6,106 nucleotides of DNA from Gallionella sp. (GTDB lineage Bacteria > Pseudomonadota > Gammaproteobacteria > Burkholderiales > Gallionellaceae), in contig JALNYK010000059.1 in the NCBI GenBank assembly GCA_023229845.1, positions 1 to 6,106 on the forward strand, written 5' to 3'. The notes under the pieces were generated by a model. That model made no database searches. It was not told where the DNA came from and saw nothing but the letters and a program-made list of their open reading frames with translations. Below, piece after piece: positions 1 through 5,318 of this stretch (position 1 is the stretch's first letter; each line of letters starts with the position of its first letter). Made by a program: the position numbers and the translations under genes.

Positions 1-43
1 ACCTTAGTTTTAGCTTCGAGCAAAGTAACCCTGCTCGACACGA

Positions 44-115
44 TCCCATGTTAGGACCTCGCTCATCTTAGCCCTTAGGCTTTGAGCCTCCCCATGGGAG
101 AGAAGGTGCGAGGTC
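44..115 (-). other. tmRNA pseudoknot 2
   Basis: Two perfect stems cross each other: gacctcgc (55-62) pairs with gcgaggtc (108-115), and tcccatg (44-50) pairs with catggga (93-99). The order 44, 55, 99, 115 makes this an H-type pseudoknot. A nested hairpin, gctca (61-65) with tgagc (83-87), extends the first stem, though its outer bases at 61-62 compete with that stem. The position just 3' of the tag stop codon is where pseudoknot 2 sits in known tmRNAs. Confidence 0.85.
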
Positions 116-122
116 TAGCAGA

Positions 123-155
123 CTAAGCTGCTAAAGCGTACTTTTCGTCGTTTGC
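123..155 (-). other. tmRNA proteolysis-tag reading frame (ANDEKYALAA)
   Basis: Reading from 155 down to 123 gives GCA AAC GAC GAA AAG TAC GCT TTA GCA GCT TAG, that is ANDEKYALAA and stop. With the alanine brought by the tRNA-like domain, the finished tag would be AANDEKYALAA. It differs from the E. coli tag (ANDENYALAA) only at the fifth residue, Lys for Asn. The C-terminal LAA, the ClpXP recognition end, is kept. The codon before the resume GCA is GTC, in the usual conserved context. Confidence 0.96.
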
Positions 156-261
156 GACTAGTTTTTTCCAGCTGATTTACGAGGTTGCGGGTCCTCGGTA
201 TGCCCTACGCTGCTTTGCAACCCACGTCGAAGCCATGTCGCCCCCTGTGTGTTTACAAGCT

Positions 262-284
262 GCTGCACAAACCATCCGTGCAGC
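262..284. other. Short hairpin between the phosphatase gene and ssrA
   Basis: gctgcac (262-268) and gtgcagc (278-284) form a perfect 7-bp stem with a 9-base loop. On the minus strand it lies 24 bases past the phosphatase stop codon and 16 bases before the tmRNA 5' end. No T-run follows on either strand, so it is not a convincing intrinsic terminator. It could be a leader structure in the tmRNA precursor (trimmed by RNase P in known cases) or an mRNA 3' end stabiliser. Confidence 0.5.
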
Positions 285-292
285 CGTGCCGA

Positions 293-298
293 ATTGTA
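293..298 (-). promoter_or_regulatory. Possible -10 box for ssrA
   Basis: On the minus strand 298-293 reads TACAAT, five of six matches to TATAAT. It lies in the 63-base gap between the phosphatase stop codon and the tmRNA 5' end, and would start a transcript near 286 with a leader of about 40 bases. No good -35 box is seen 16-18 bases upstream (the bases there read like CCTCGG), so this is weak. A promoter further up, or read-through from the operon, is possible. Confidence 0.3.
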
Positions 299-308
299 GC
301 ACGCGAAG

Positions 309-962
309 TCAGAGGCCGAGGAAACGGATAAGTTCCACGGGGTGGTTCACGCTGCCCTGCGCGTTCCAGTTGGCCTCGGAGACGTCGTCGCTGACATAGC
401 CGTAGTTGGCGATGATGCCGGGCATGTTGGCGGCGTTGGCGGCCTGGATGTCGCGGCGGTCGTCGCCGAGATACAGGCAGTGCGCGGGATCGGCGCCGGC
501 GAGTTCGCAGGCATGCAGCAGGGGGGCGGGATGGGGCTTGGCCTGCGCGCAGGTGTCGCCGCTGACCAGGCAGGCGGCGCGTTCCGCGTAGCCCAGCGCC
601 TGCATCAGCGGGAGGGTGTAGCGGTGCGGTTTGTTGGTGACGATGCACCACTTGATGTCATTGCGTTCCAGTTCGTCCACCAGTTCGGCGATGCCGGGGA
701 ACAGGCTGGTGCGGGCGCAGATGTTTTGCTCGTAGTGTGCCAGGAAGATGCTTCTGAGCGCGTCGTAGTCGGGGTGGTCCGGGGCGATGCCGAAGCCGAT
801 CTTGAGCAGGCCGGGCGAGCCGTGCGAGGCTTGCGGGCGGATCGTCTCCAGCGGCAGCGGCGGCAGGCCGCGCGTCGCGCGGGTGTGGTTCAGCGCGGCG
901 GCGAGGTCGGGCGCGGTGTCGGCGAAGGTGCCGTCGAGGTCGAACAGGACGGCTTTAATCAC
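309..962 (-). CDS. gph: HAD-family phosphatase, phosphoglycolate phosphatase / MupP type
   Basis: A 217-residue haloacid-dehalogenase hydrolase, the normal size for Gph/MupP. Motif I is FDLDGT with nucleophile Asp8 and acid/base Asp10; motif II is Thr109 in IVTNKP; motif III is Lys142 in AKPHP; motif IV is GDDRRD with Asp167/Asp168 and Asp171. A helical cap lies between motifs I and II. Proteins of this kind are usually named phosphoglycolate phosphatase, which clears 2-phosphoglycolate. The motif IV form, the NYGY segment and the C-terminal NHPVEL instead recall Pseudomonas MupP, N-acetylmuramate-6-phosphate phosphatase of peptidoglycan recycling, also encoded next to ubiG; that comparison is from memory. 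The start chosen is GTG at 962: GAGG stands 6 bases upstream and the protein then begins just before motif I. The frame opens further, to 1019, but those 19 residues come from a palindromic repeat. Phe13 replaces the usual Leu after DGT, a mild change. Confidence 0.9.
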   Translation of the reverse strand: MIKAVLFDLDGTFADTAPDLAAALNHTRATRGLPPLPLETIRPQASHGSPGLLKIGFGIAPDHPDYDALRSIFLAHYEQNICARTSLFPGIAELVDELERNDIKWCIVTNKPHRYTLPLMQALGYAERAACLVSGDTCAQAKPHPAPLLHACELAGADPAHCLYLGDDRRDIQAANAANMPGIIANYGYVSDDVSEANWNAQGSVNHPVELIRFLGL

Positions 963-968
963 ATGCAA

Positions 969-972
969 CCTC
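969..972 (-). promoter_or_regulatory. Ribosome binding site fixing the GTG start of the phosphatase
   Basis: GAGG on the minus strand, six bases (963-968) before the GTG at 962-960. It supports the GTG start over the upstream ATG at 1019, whose frame runs through the palindromic repeat. Confidence 0.7.
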
Positions 973-980
973 AAGACATC

Positions 981-1050
981 CGTCATGCCGGACTCGATCC
1001 GGCATCCAGATGTTTTCAAAAACTGGATCCCGGCTTTCGCCGGAATGACG
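981..1050. repeat. REP/MITE-like double-hairpin palindromic repeat
   Basis: The left arm begins cgtcatgccgg and ends catccag (981-1009). The right arm begins ctggatcccgg and ends ggaatgacg (1023-1050) and is its near inverse, so the whole is an imperfect palindrome of about 70 bp. Each arm is itself a hairpin: atgccgga (985-992) with tccggcat (998-1005), and ccggc (1030-1034) with gccgg (1039-1043). The ends are gtcat/atgac. This is the form of a dispersed intergenic repeat common in proteobacterial genomes, whose false translations contain phrases such as IPAFAGMT. It fills most of the gap between ubiG (18 bases away) and the phosphatase gene start (18 bases away). No clear target-site duplication is seen. 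In the transcript it would fold as two stems, possibly stabilising the upstream mRNA or weakening downstream expression. Confidence 0.85.
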
Positions 1051-1068
1051 AGGCGGGATATGCAACGG

Positions 1069-1794
1069 TCAATCCTTGCGGCAGGCGATCATGTAGTTGA
1101 CGTCGGTGTCGCGGCCCAGCGAGTAGGTCTTGCTGAACGGGCTGTAGCTCATGCCGGTGAGGTCGGTCACGGTCAGGCCGGTGTTGCGGCAGGACTGGGC
1201 CAGTTCGGACGGCTTGAGGAAGCGGGCGTAGTCGTGCGTGCCGCGGGGCAGCAGGTTGAGCACGTATTCCGCGCCGAGGATGGCGTACAGGTAGGACTTC
1301 GGGTTGCGGTTGAGGGTGGAGAAGAACACCCAGCCGCCCGGTTTGGCCAACTTGGCGCATGAGGCGATCACGCTCTGCGGATCGGGCACATGTTCCAGCA
1401 TCTCTAGGCAGGTGACGATGTCGTAGTGTCCGGGTTGTTCTTCGGCGAGGGCTTCGACGGCGATCTTGCGGTAATCCACTTTGCGACCGCTTTCCAGCAG
1501 GTGCAGCTTGGCGACTTTCAGCGATTTGTCGGCAAGGTCGATACCGGTGACGTCGGCGTCCATCGCGGCCATGCCCTCGGACAGGATGCCGCCGCCGCAG
1601 CCTACGTCCAGCACGGTCTTGCCGGCGAGTCCTGCGTAGCGGTCGATGTAGTTCAGACGCAGCGGGTTGATGTCGTGCAGCGGCTTGAATTCGCTGTTTT
1701 TATCCCACCACTTGTGGGCGAGTTGCGAGAACTTCTCTAGCTCGACCGGATCGACGTTGATTGAGCCGGAGGCTTCATGCAGGGCTGTTGTCAT
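1069..1794 (-). CDS. ubiG: Ubiquinone biosynthesis O-methyltransferase UbiG
   Basis: UbiG carries out both O-methylations of the ubiquinone ring (2-polyprenyl-6-hydroxyphenol and 3-demethylubiquinol) with S-adenosylmethionine. The protein has 241 residues, almost the same as E. coli UbiG. It opens with the family segment VDPVELEKFSQLAHKWWD (about 14-31). Class I methyltransferase motifs follow in order: VLDVGCGGG (61-69), GIDLA with acidic Asp86 (84-88), YDIVTCLEMLEHV (124-136) and KPGGWVFFSTLNRN (151-164). Residues 165-193, SYLYAILGAEYVLNLLPRG and following, match the region known in E. coli UbiG to touch membrane phospholipid. ATG at 1794 overlaps the ompA stop codon as ATGA. No strong Shine-Dalgarno precedes it, so translation probably depends on coupling to ompA. 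The phosphatase gene follows after 106 bases that hold a palindromic repeat. Confidence 0.97.
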   Translation of the reverse strand: MTTALHEASGSINVDPVELEKFSQLAHKWWDKNSEFKPLHDINPLRLNYIDRYAGLAGKTVLDVGCGGGILSEGMAAMDADVTGIDLADKSLKVAKLHLLESGRKVDYRKIAVEALAEEQPGHYDIVTCLEMLEHVPDPQSVIASCAKLAKPGGWVFFSTLNRNPKSYLYAILGAEYVLNLLPRGTHDYARFLKPSELAQSCRNTGLTVTDLTGMSYSPFSKTYSLGRDTDVNYMIACRKD

Positions 1795-2456
1795 TTGCTG
1801 CGTGTGCCCGTTACGCGGATTTCAACGCGACGATCCGGCGCGAGGCAGGCGGAGAGTTTCTTGCTTTTCAGCTTGGCGCAGGCGCTAGGCTGGGTGGTGG
1901 GCTGGCTGCTGCCCTTGCCGCTGCTCATCAGCTTGGAGGAGGGGACGCCTTCGCTGACCAGATAGTTGTGCGCGGCATTGGCGCGGCGCTCGGACAGTTG
2001 CTGGTTTCCGGCAGCCGGGCCTGTGCGGTCGGCATGGCCGGTGATGACGACGCGGTCGTAGTTCAGGCCGTTCAGTTGTTTGGCCAGTGCACTGAGTTTT
2101 GTCTTGGCGTCGGCGCTCAGTTCGGCCTTGCCGGATTCAAACGATTCGTCGGCGCTCAGGTCGATCTTGATGATGGAGGGTTCGACTTTCGCAGTCGGTG
2201 CGGCCTTGGGGGTTGGCTGGGCTGCCGGAGCGACTGGAGCGGCAGGAGCAGCCGCGGCGGATGGGGTTATTGCGTCGCATTCGGTCAGTGCGTTAGCGGT
2301 GGTCCATTCGGCTGTTCGTACGCATCCGCCGTAGCCGGTCCGTACGATATTTCCTTGCGAGTCATACAGATAGCCGATGCTGGTCGGGTGAGCGGCGGCG
2401 ACTTGCGCCAGGCTGAACAGACAGAGCGATGCGACGACTTGCCGGATGCGGTTCAT
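1791..2456 (-). CDS. ompA: Small OmpA-family peptidoglycan-binding envelope protein
   Basis: A 221-residue exported protein. Residues 1-22 form a signal peptide (basic MNRIR, hydrophobic core, cleavage after VAAA before His23). Residues 23-61 are a short domain with a Cys45/Cys60 pair and the GYGGCVRT...TECD pattern usual in betaproteobacterial OmpA-like proteins. Residues 62-95 are an Ala/Pro-rich linker. Residues from about 97 on are an OmpA C-terminal domain: ITGHADRTG and NQQLSERRANA, with Asp143 and Arg158 at the same 15-residue spacing as the diaminopimelate-binding Asp271/Arg286 of E. coli OmpA. A second pair, Cys193/Cys204, resembles the disulfide of that domain. There is no N-terminal eight-strand beta-barrel, so it is not a classical OmpA porin. 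It probably links peptidoglycan to the outer membrane or stays periplasmic. The start at 2456 has AGGGA five bases upstream; an earlier in-frame ATG at 2489 lies at the predicted transcription start and lacks a signal-peptide-like N-terminus. Confidence 0.93.
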   Translation of the reverse strand: MNRIRQVVASLCLFSLAQVAAAHPTSIGYLYDSQGNIVRTGYGGCVRTAEWTTANALTECDAITPSAAAAPAAPVAPAAQPTPKAAPTAKVEPSIIKIDLSADESFESGKAELSADAKTKLSALAKQLNGLNYDRVVITGHADRTGPAAGNQQLSERRANAAHNYLVSEGVPSSKLMSSGKGSSQPTTQPSACAKLKSKKLSACLAPDRRVEIRVTGTRSK

Positions 2457-2461
2457 GGTAT

Positions 2462-2466
2462 TCCCT
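2462..2466 (-). promoter_or_regulatory. Ribosome binding site of ompA
   Basis: AGGGA on the minus strand, with the spacer ATACC before the ATG at 2456. It decides for the start giving a proper signal peptide, 11 codons inside the longest open frame. Confidence 0.75.
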
Positions 2467-2491
2467 GATTTGTTGGTTTTGGGTAGCACGG

Positions 2492-2520
2492 ATGGTAATG
2501 GCTAGTTGATTTTGTTGCAA
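2492..2520 (-). promoter_or_regulatory. Candidate sigma70 promoter of the ompA-ubiG-gph operon
   Basis: On the minus strand TTGCAA (2520-2515) is followed after exactly 17 bases by TACCAT (2497-2492). Each box matches consensus at four of six positions. Transcription would begin near 2485 and give a leader of about 30 bases before the ompA ATG. No operator or riboswitch is apparent. Confidence 0.5.
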
Positions 2521-2553
2521 ACACTCTGGGCTGGGGACCTGCGACGATCAGTT

Positions 2554-2583
2554 TTGTCTCCGGGTGGGGCCGCGTGGTAAACT
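2554..2583 (+). promoter_or_regulatory. Candidate sigma70 promoter of gyrA
   Basis: TTGTCT (2554-2559) is followed after 18 bases by TAAACT (2578-2583), with TG at 2575-2576 making an extended -10 (TGnTAAACT). Transcription would begin near 2590, about 34 bases before the gyrA ATG. The in-frame GTG at 2564 lies between the two boxes and so cannot be the gyrA start. Confidence 0.5.
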
Positions 2584-2623
2584 CACGCGCTGTTTTCCAG
2601 CATTTTCAACCATACCCGATACC

Positions 2624-5218
2624 ATGGACCAATTCGCCAAAGAAACCCTGCCGGTCAGCCTTGAAGAGGAGATGCGCAAGTCCTATCTGGACTATGCGAT
2701 GAGCGTAATCGTGGGTCGTGCGCTGCCCGATGTGCGCGACGGCCTGAAGCCGGTGCATCGTCGCGTGCTGTTTGCGATGCACGAGCTGTCCAACGACTGG
2801 AATCGAGCCTACAAGAAATCGGCGCGTATCGTCGGCGACGTGATCGGTAAATACCACCCGCACGGCGACACCGCGGTGTACGACACCATCGTCCGCATGG
2901 CGCAGGACTTCTCGCTGCGCTACACGCTGGTCGACGGGCAGGGCAACTTCGGTTCGGTGGACGGCGATAACGCGGCGGCGATGCGTTACACCGAAATCCG
3001 CATGGCGCGCATCGCGCACGATCTGCTGTCTGATCTGGACAAGGACACGGTGGACTTCGGGCCGAACTACGACGGTTCCGAGCATGAGCCGCTGGTGTTT
3101 CCGTCGCGCTTCCCCAACCTGCTGGTGAACGGTTCTTCCGGTATCGCGGTGGGCATGGCGACCAACATTCCGCCGCATAACATGAACGAAGTGGTGGATG
3201 CCTGTCTGGCGCTGCTGCGCAATCCGGACATGGATATCGAGGAATTGATCGAACTGGTGCCGGCGCCGGACTTCCCGACCGCAGGCTTCATCTACGGCCT
3301 GGCCGGCGTGAAGGAAGGCTACCGCACCGGCCGCGGCCGCGTGATCATGCGCGGACGTACGCACTTCGAAGACATCGGCAAGGGCGATCGCCAGGCGATC
3401 ATCATCGACGAGCTGCCGTACCAAGTGAACAAGGCCAACCTGCTGATCAAGATCGGCGAGCTGGTGCGCGAGAAGAAGATCGAAGGCATCACCGAGATCC
3501 GCGACGAGTCGGACAAGTCCGGCATGCGCGCGGTGATCGAGCTGCGTCGCGGCGAGATGCCGGAAGTCGTGCTCAATCATCTGTTCAAGCAGACGCAGTT
3601 GCAGGACAGTTTCGGCATGAACATGGTCGCGATTGTCGATGGTCAGCCCAAGCTGCTCAACCTCAAGCAAATCATCGAGGCGTTCCTGCGCCACCGCCGC
3701 GAAGTCGTCACGCGCCGCACCATTTTCGAACTGCGCAAGGCGCGCGAACGCGGCCATATTCTGGAAGGTCTGGCGGTCGCGCTGTCCAACGTGGACGAGA
3801 TCATCGCGATCATCAAGGCTGCGCCCACTCCTCCCGACGCGAAGCGCGAGTTGATGGCGCGCAGTTGGCGTTCATCGCTGGTCGAGGATATGTTGTCCCG
3901 CGTCAGCGACGCGTCGCGTCCGGAAGGGTTGGCGCCCGAGTTCGGTTTGGTGAAGGGTGAGGGCTACCGCCTTTCCGATGCGCAGACGCAGGCGATCCTC
4001 GAACTGCGTTTGCAACGCCTGACCGGACTGGAGCAGGACAAGATCGTCGGCGAATATCGCGAGGTGATGGACAAGATCGCCGACCTGTTGGACATCTTGG
4101 CGAAGCCGGAGCGCGTGACCCAGATCATTGGCGACGAGCTGGCGGCGGTGAAATCGCAGTTCGGCGACAAGCGCCGCAGCGAGATCATCACGCACACGCA
4201 CGACATGAGCATGGAAGACCTGATCGCGCCGGAAGACGTGGTGGTTACGCTGTCGCACAGCGGCTACATGAAGGCGCAGAAGCTGGACGAGTACAGTGCG
4301 CAGAAGCGCGGCGGACGCGGCAAGCAGGCGGCCAGCACCAAGGAAGACGATTTCGTCGATAACCTGTTCATCGCCAACACGCACGATTACATCCTGTGCT
4401 TCTCCAACCGCGGTCGCGTGTATTGGCTGAAGGTCTACGACGTGCCGCAAGGCAGCCGTATTTCGCGCGGCAAGCCGATTGTGAATCTGCTGCCGCTGGA
4501 AGAGGGCGAGAAGATCAACGCGATCCTGCCGGTGCGCGAATTCGCCGAAGACAAATATGTGCTCTTCGCGACTGCCGACGGCACGGTGAAGAAGACCGCG
4601 CTGTCGCAGTTCGGCAACCCGCGCAAGGCCGGCATCATCGCCATCGCGCTGGACGAGGGCGACTTCCTGATCGGCGTGGCGATCACCGACGGCCATCACG
4701 ATGTGATGCTGTTCTCCGACGAGGGCAAGGCGGTGCGTTTCGACGAGAACGATGTGCGCGTGCTGGGCCGCGATACGCGCGGTGTGCGCGGCATGAACTT
4801 GGCCAAGGGCGGCAAGGTGATCTCGCTGCTGGTGGCCGAGGACGAGCAGCAGAGCGTGCTGACCGCGACCGAGAACGGTTACGGCAAGCGTACGCCTATC
4901 GCCGAATACACCCGCCACGGCCGCGGTACGCAGGGCATGATCGCGATACAGACCACCGAGCGCAACGGCAAGGTGGTCGCCGCGACGCTGGTGAATCCGG
5001 AAGACGAGATCATGCTGATCGGCACCAACGGCGTGATGATCCGTACCCGAGTCAATGAGATCCGCGAGATGAGTCGCGCGACTCAGGGCGTGACGCTGAT
5101 CAATCTGGACAAGGGCGACAAGCTGGCGGGCCTGAGCCGCATCGCGGAACCGGAAGAGACCGAGACGGCGGAATCCGGGGCAATGGAATCTGGGCCGACG
5201 GAAGAAGGACAGGAATAA
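2624..5218 (+). CDS. gyrA: DNA gyrase subunit A
   Basis: GyrA is the cutting and rejoining subunit of DNA gyrase; with GyrB (A2B2) it introduces negative supercoils using ATP. The protein is 864 residues and complete. The N-terminal breakage-reunion domain starts with SLEEEMRKSYLDYAMSVIV. The catalytic tyrosine is Tyr122 after Arg121 (AAAMRYTEIR). The quinolone-resistance region reads HPHGDTAVYD, with Thr83 and Asp87 in E. coli numbering. The GyrA box that allows DNA wrapping is QKRGGRGK at 560-567, the E. coli position, with Lys for the usual Arg at its second place. A six-bladed pinwheel domain follows, and the protein ends in an acidic tail (842-864, rich in Glu, Thr, Gly). ATG 2624 is chosen because homologues start here and the longer frame runs into the promoter. 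No clear Shine-Dalgarno precedes it. serC follows on the same strand after 100 bases. Confidence 0.99.
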   Translation: MDQFAKETLPVSLEEEMRKSYLDYAMSVIVGRALPDVRDGLKPVHRRVLFAMHELSNDWNRAYKKSARIVGDVIGKYHPHGDTAVYDTIVRMAQDFSLRYTLVDGQGNFGSVDGDNAAAMRYTEIRMARIAHDLLSDLDKDTVDFGPNYDGSEHEPLVFPSRFPNLLVNGSSGIAVGMATNIPPHNMNEVVDACLALLRNPDMDIEELIELVPAPDFPTAGFIYGLAGVKEGYRTGRGRVIMRGRTHFEDIGKGDRQAIIIDELPYQVNKANLLIKIGELVREKKIEGITEIRDESDKSGMRAVIELRRGEMPEVVLNHLFKQTQLQDSFGMNMVAIVDGQPKLLNLKQIIEAFLRHRREVVTRRTIFELRKARERGHILEGLAVALSNVDEIIAIIKAAPTPPDAKRELMARSWRSSLVEDMLSRVSDASRPEGLAPEFGLVKGEGYRLSDAQTQAILELRLQRLTGLEQDKIVGEYREVMDKIADLLDILAKPERVTQIIGDELAAVKSQFGDKRRSEIITHTHDMSMEDLIAPEDVVVTLSHSGYMKAQKLDEYSAQKRGGRGKQAASTKEDDFVDNLFIANTHDYILCFSNRGRVYWLKVYDVPQGSRISRGKPIVNLLPLEEGEKINAILPVREFAEDKYVLFATADGTVKKTALSQFGNPRKAGIIAIALDEGDFLIGVAITDGHHDVMLFSDEGKAVRFDENDVRVLGRDTRGVRGMNLAKGGKVISLLVAEDEQQSVLTATENGYGKRTPIAEYTRHGRGTQGMIAIQTTERNGKVVAATLVNPEDEIMLIGTNGVMIRTRVNEIREMSRATQGVTLINLDKGDKLAGLSRIAEPEETETAESGAMESGPTEEGQE

Positions 5219-5219
5219 C

Positions 5220-5304
5220 GGGAAGAGGGAAGGGGGAAGAGGGAAGGGTAAAGGCAGGACGCCGGTTTTCACCCTTCACCGTTCTCCCTTCTCCCTTCTC
5301 CTTC
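5220..5304. repeat. Purine/pyrimidine imperfect inverted repeat with 14-bp tandem duplication
   Basis: Just after the gyrA stop codon an unbroken 29-base purine run (5220-5248) holds gggaagagggaagg twice in exact tandem (5220-5233 and 5234-5247). A 23-base pyrimidine run (5282-5304) holds ttctccc twice plus a partial third copy and is roughly the inverse of the first run. Between them ggc (5253-5255) and gcc (5261-5263), then ggg (5246-5248) and ccc (5272-5274), give an inner hairpin. The whole could form a long imperfect stem in RNA. It may be a dispersed intergenic repeat, a weak gyrA terminator or a mRNA processing site. No T-run follows the stem, so full intrinsic termination is doubtful. 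Confidence 0.7.
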
Positions 5305-5306
5305 AC

Positions 5307-5312
5307 AAAGGA
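5307..5312 (+). promoter_or_regulatory. Ribosome binding site of serC
   Basis: AAAGGA with a six-base spacer before ATG 5319. The nearer ATG at 5314 in another frame stops at once (ATG GTA TGA), so 5319 is the start. Confidence 0.8.
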
Positions 5313-5318
5313 AATGGT

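Larger units (their letters stand above)
1..245 (-). ncRNA. ssrA: tmRNA (SsrA), 3' end beyond window
   Basis: Transfer-messenger RNA rescues ribosomes stalled on broken mRNAs: it acts first as alanyl-tRNA, then as a short mRNA that adds a degradation tag. On the minus strand the RNA begins at 245 with GGGGGCGACATGGCTTCGAC, the typical 5' end holding the acceptor strand and D-arm-like part. A pseudoknot-1 region follows, with a stem pairing 180-184 and 193-197. Next comes the resume codon GCA and the tag frame ANDEKYALAA-stop (155-123). Pseudoknot 2 is seen directly: 55-62 pairs with 108-115 and crosses 44-50 pairing with 93-99. Pseudoknot 3 starts with stem 17-22/32-37. The 5' acceptor strand precedes the tag, so this is the standard one-piece form and not the permuted two-piece form. 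The T-arm and 3' acceptor end lie before base 1. The gene follows the phosphatase gene by 63 bases on the same strand. Confidence 0.96.

Noticed and set aside
262..284. Intrinsic terminator for the ompA-ubiG-gph operon
   Set aside because: The stem is clean but no T-run follows on the minus strand; kept only as a hairpin.
253..651. Minus-strand open frame of 132 codons overlapping the 3' half of the phosphatase gene
   Set aside because: Alternative frame of the phosphatase gene, Arg/Pro-rich with no known motif; the phosphatase frame carries all HAD motifs.
342..1100. Open frame on the plus strand across the phosphatase gene
   Set aside because: Antisense shadow of the phosphatase gene; its end translates the palindromic repeat (HAGLDPASRCFQ type phrases).
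1016..1360. Minus-strand open frame overlapping the end of ubiG
   Set aside because: Out-of-frame shadow of ubiG continuing into the repeat (SSFRRKPGSSF is repeat translation).
1761..2468. Plus-strand open frame of 235 codons opposite ompA
   Set aside because: Shadow of ompA; Gly/Ala-rich low-complexity translation from the Ala/Pro linker.
2606..3757. Long open frame on the minus strand (383 codons) opposite gyrA
   Set aside because: It is the antisense shadow of gyrA, rich in His/Arg/Val runs as expected from GC-rich complement, with no recognisable family.
3872..5272. Long open frame on the minus strand (466 codons) opposite gyrA
   Set aside because: Antisense shadow of gyrA that also runs through the purine-rich repeat; no family motif.
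5220..5304. CRISPR array
   Set aside because: The repeats are 7- and 14-base simple-sequence tandem units without spacers.
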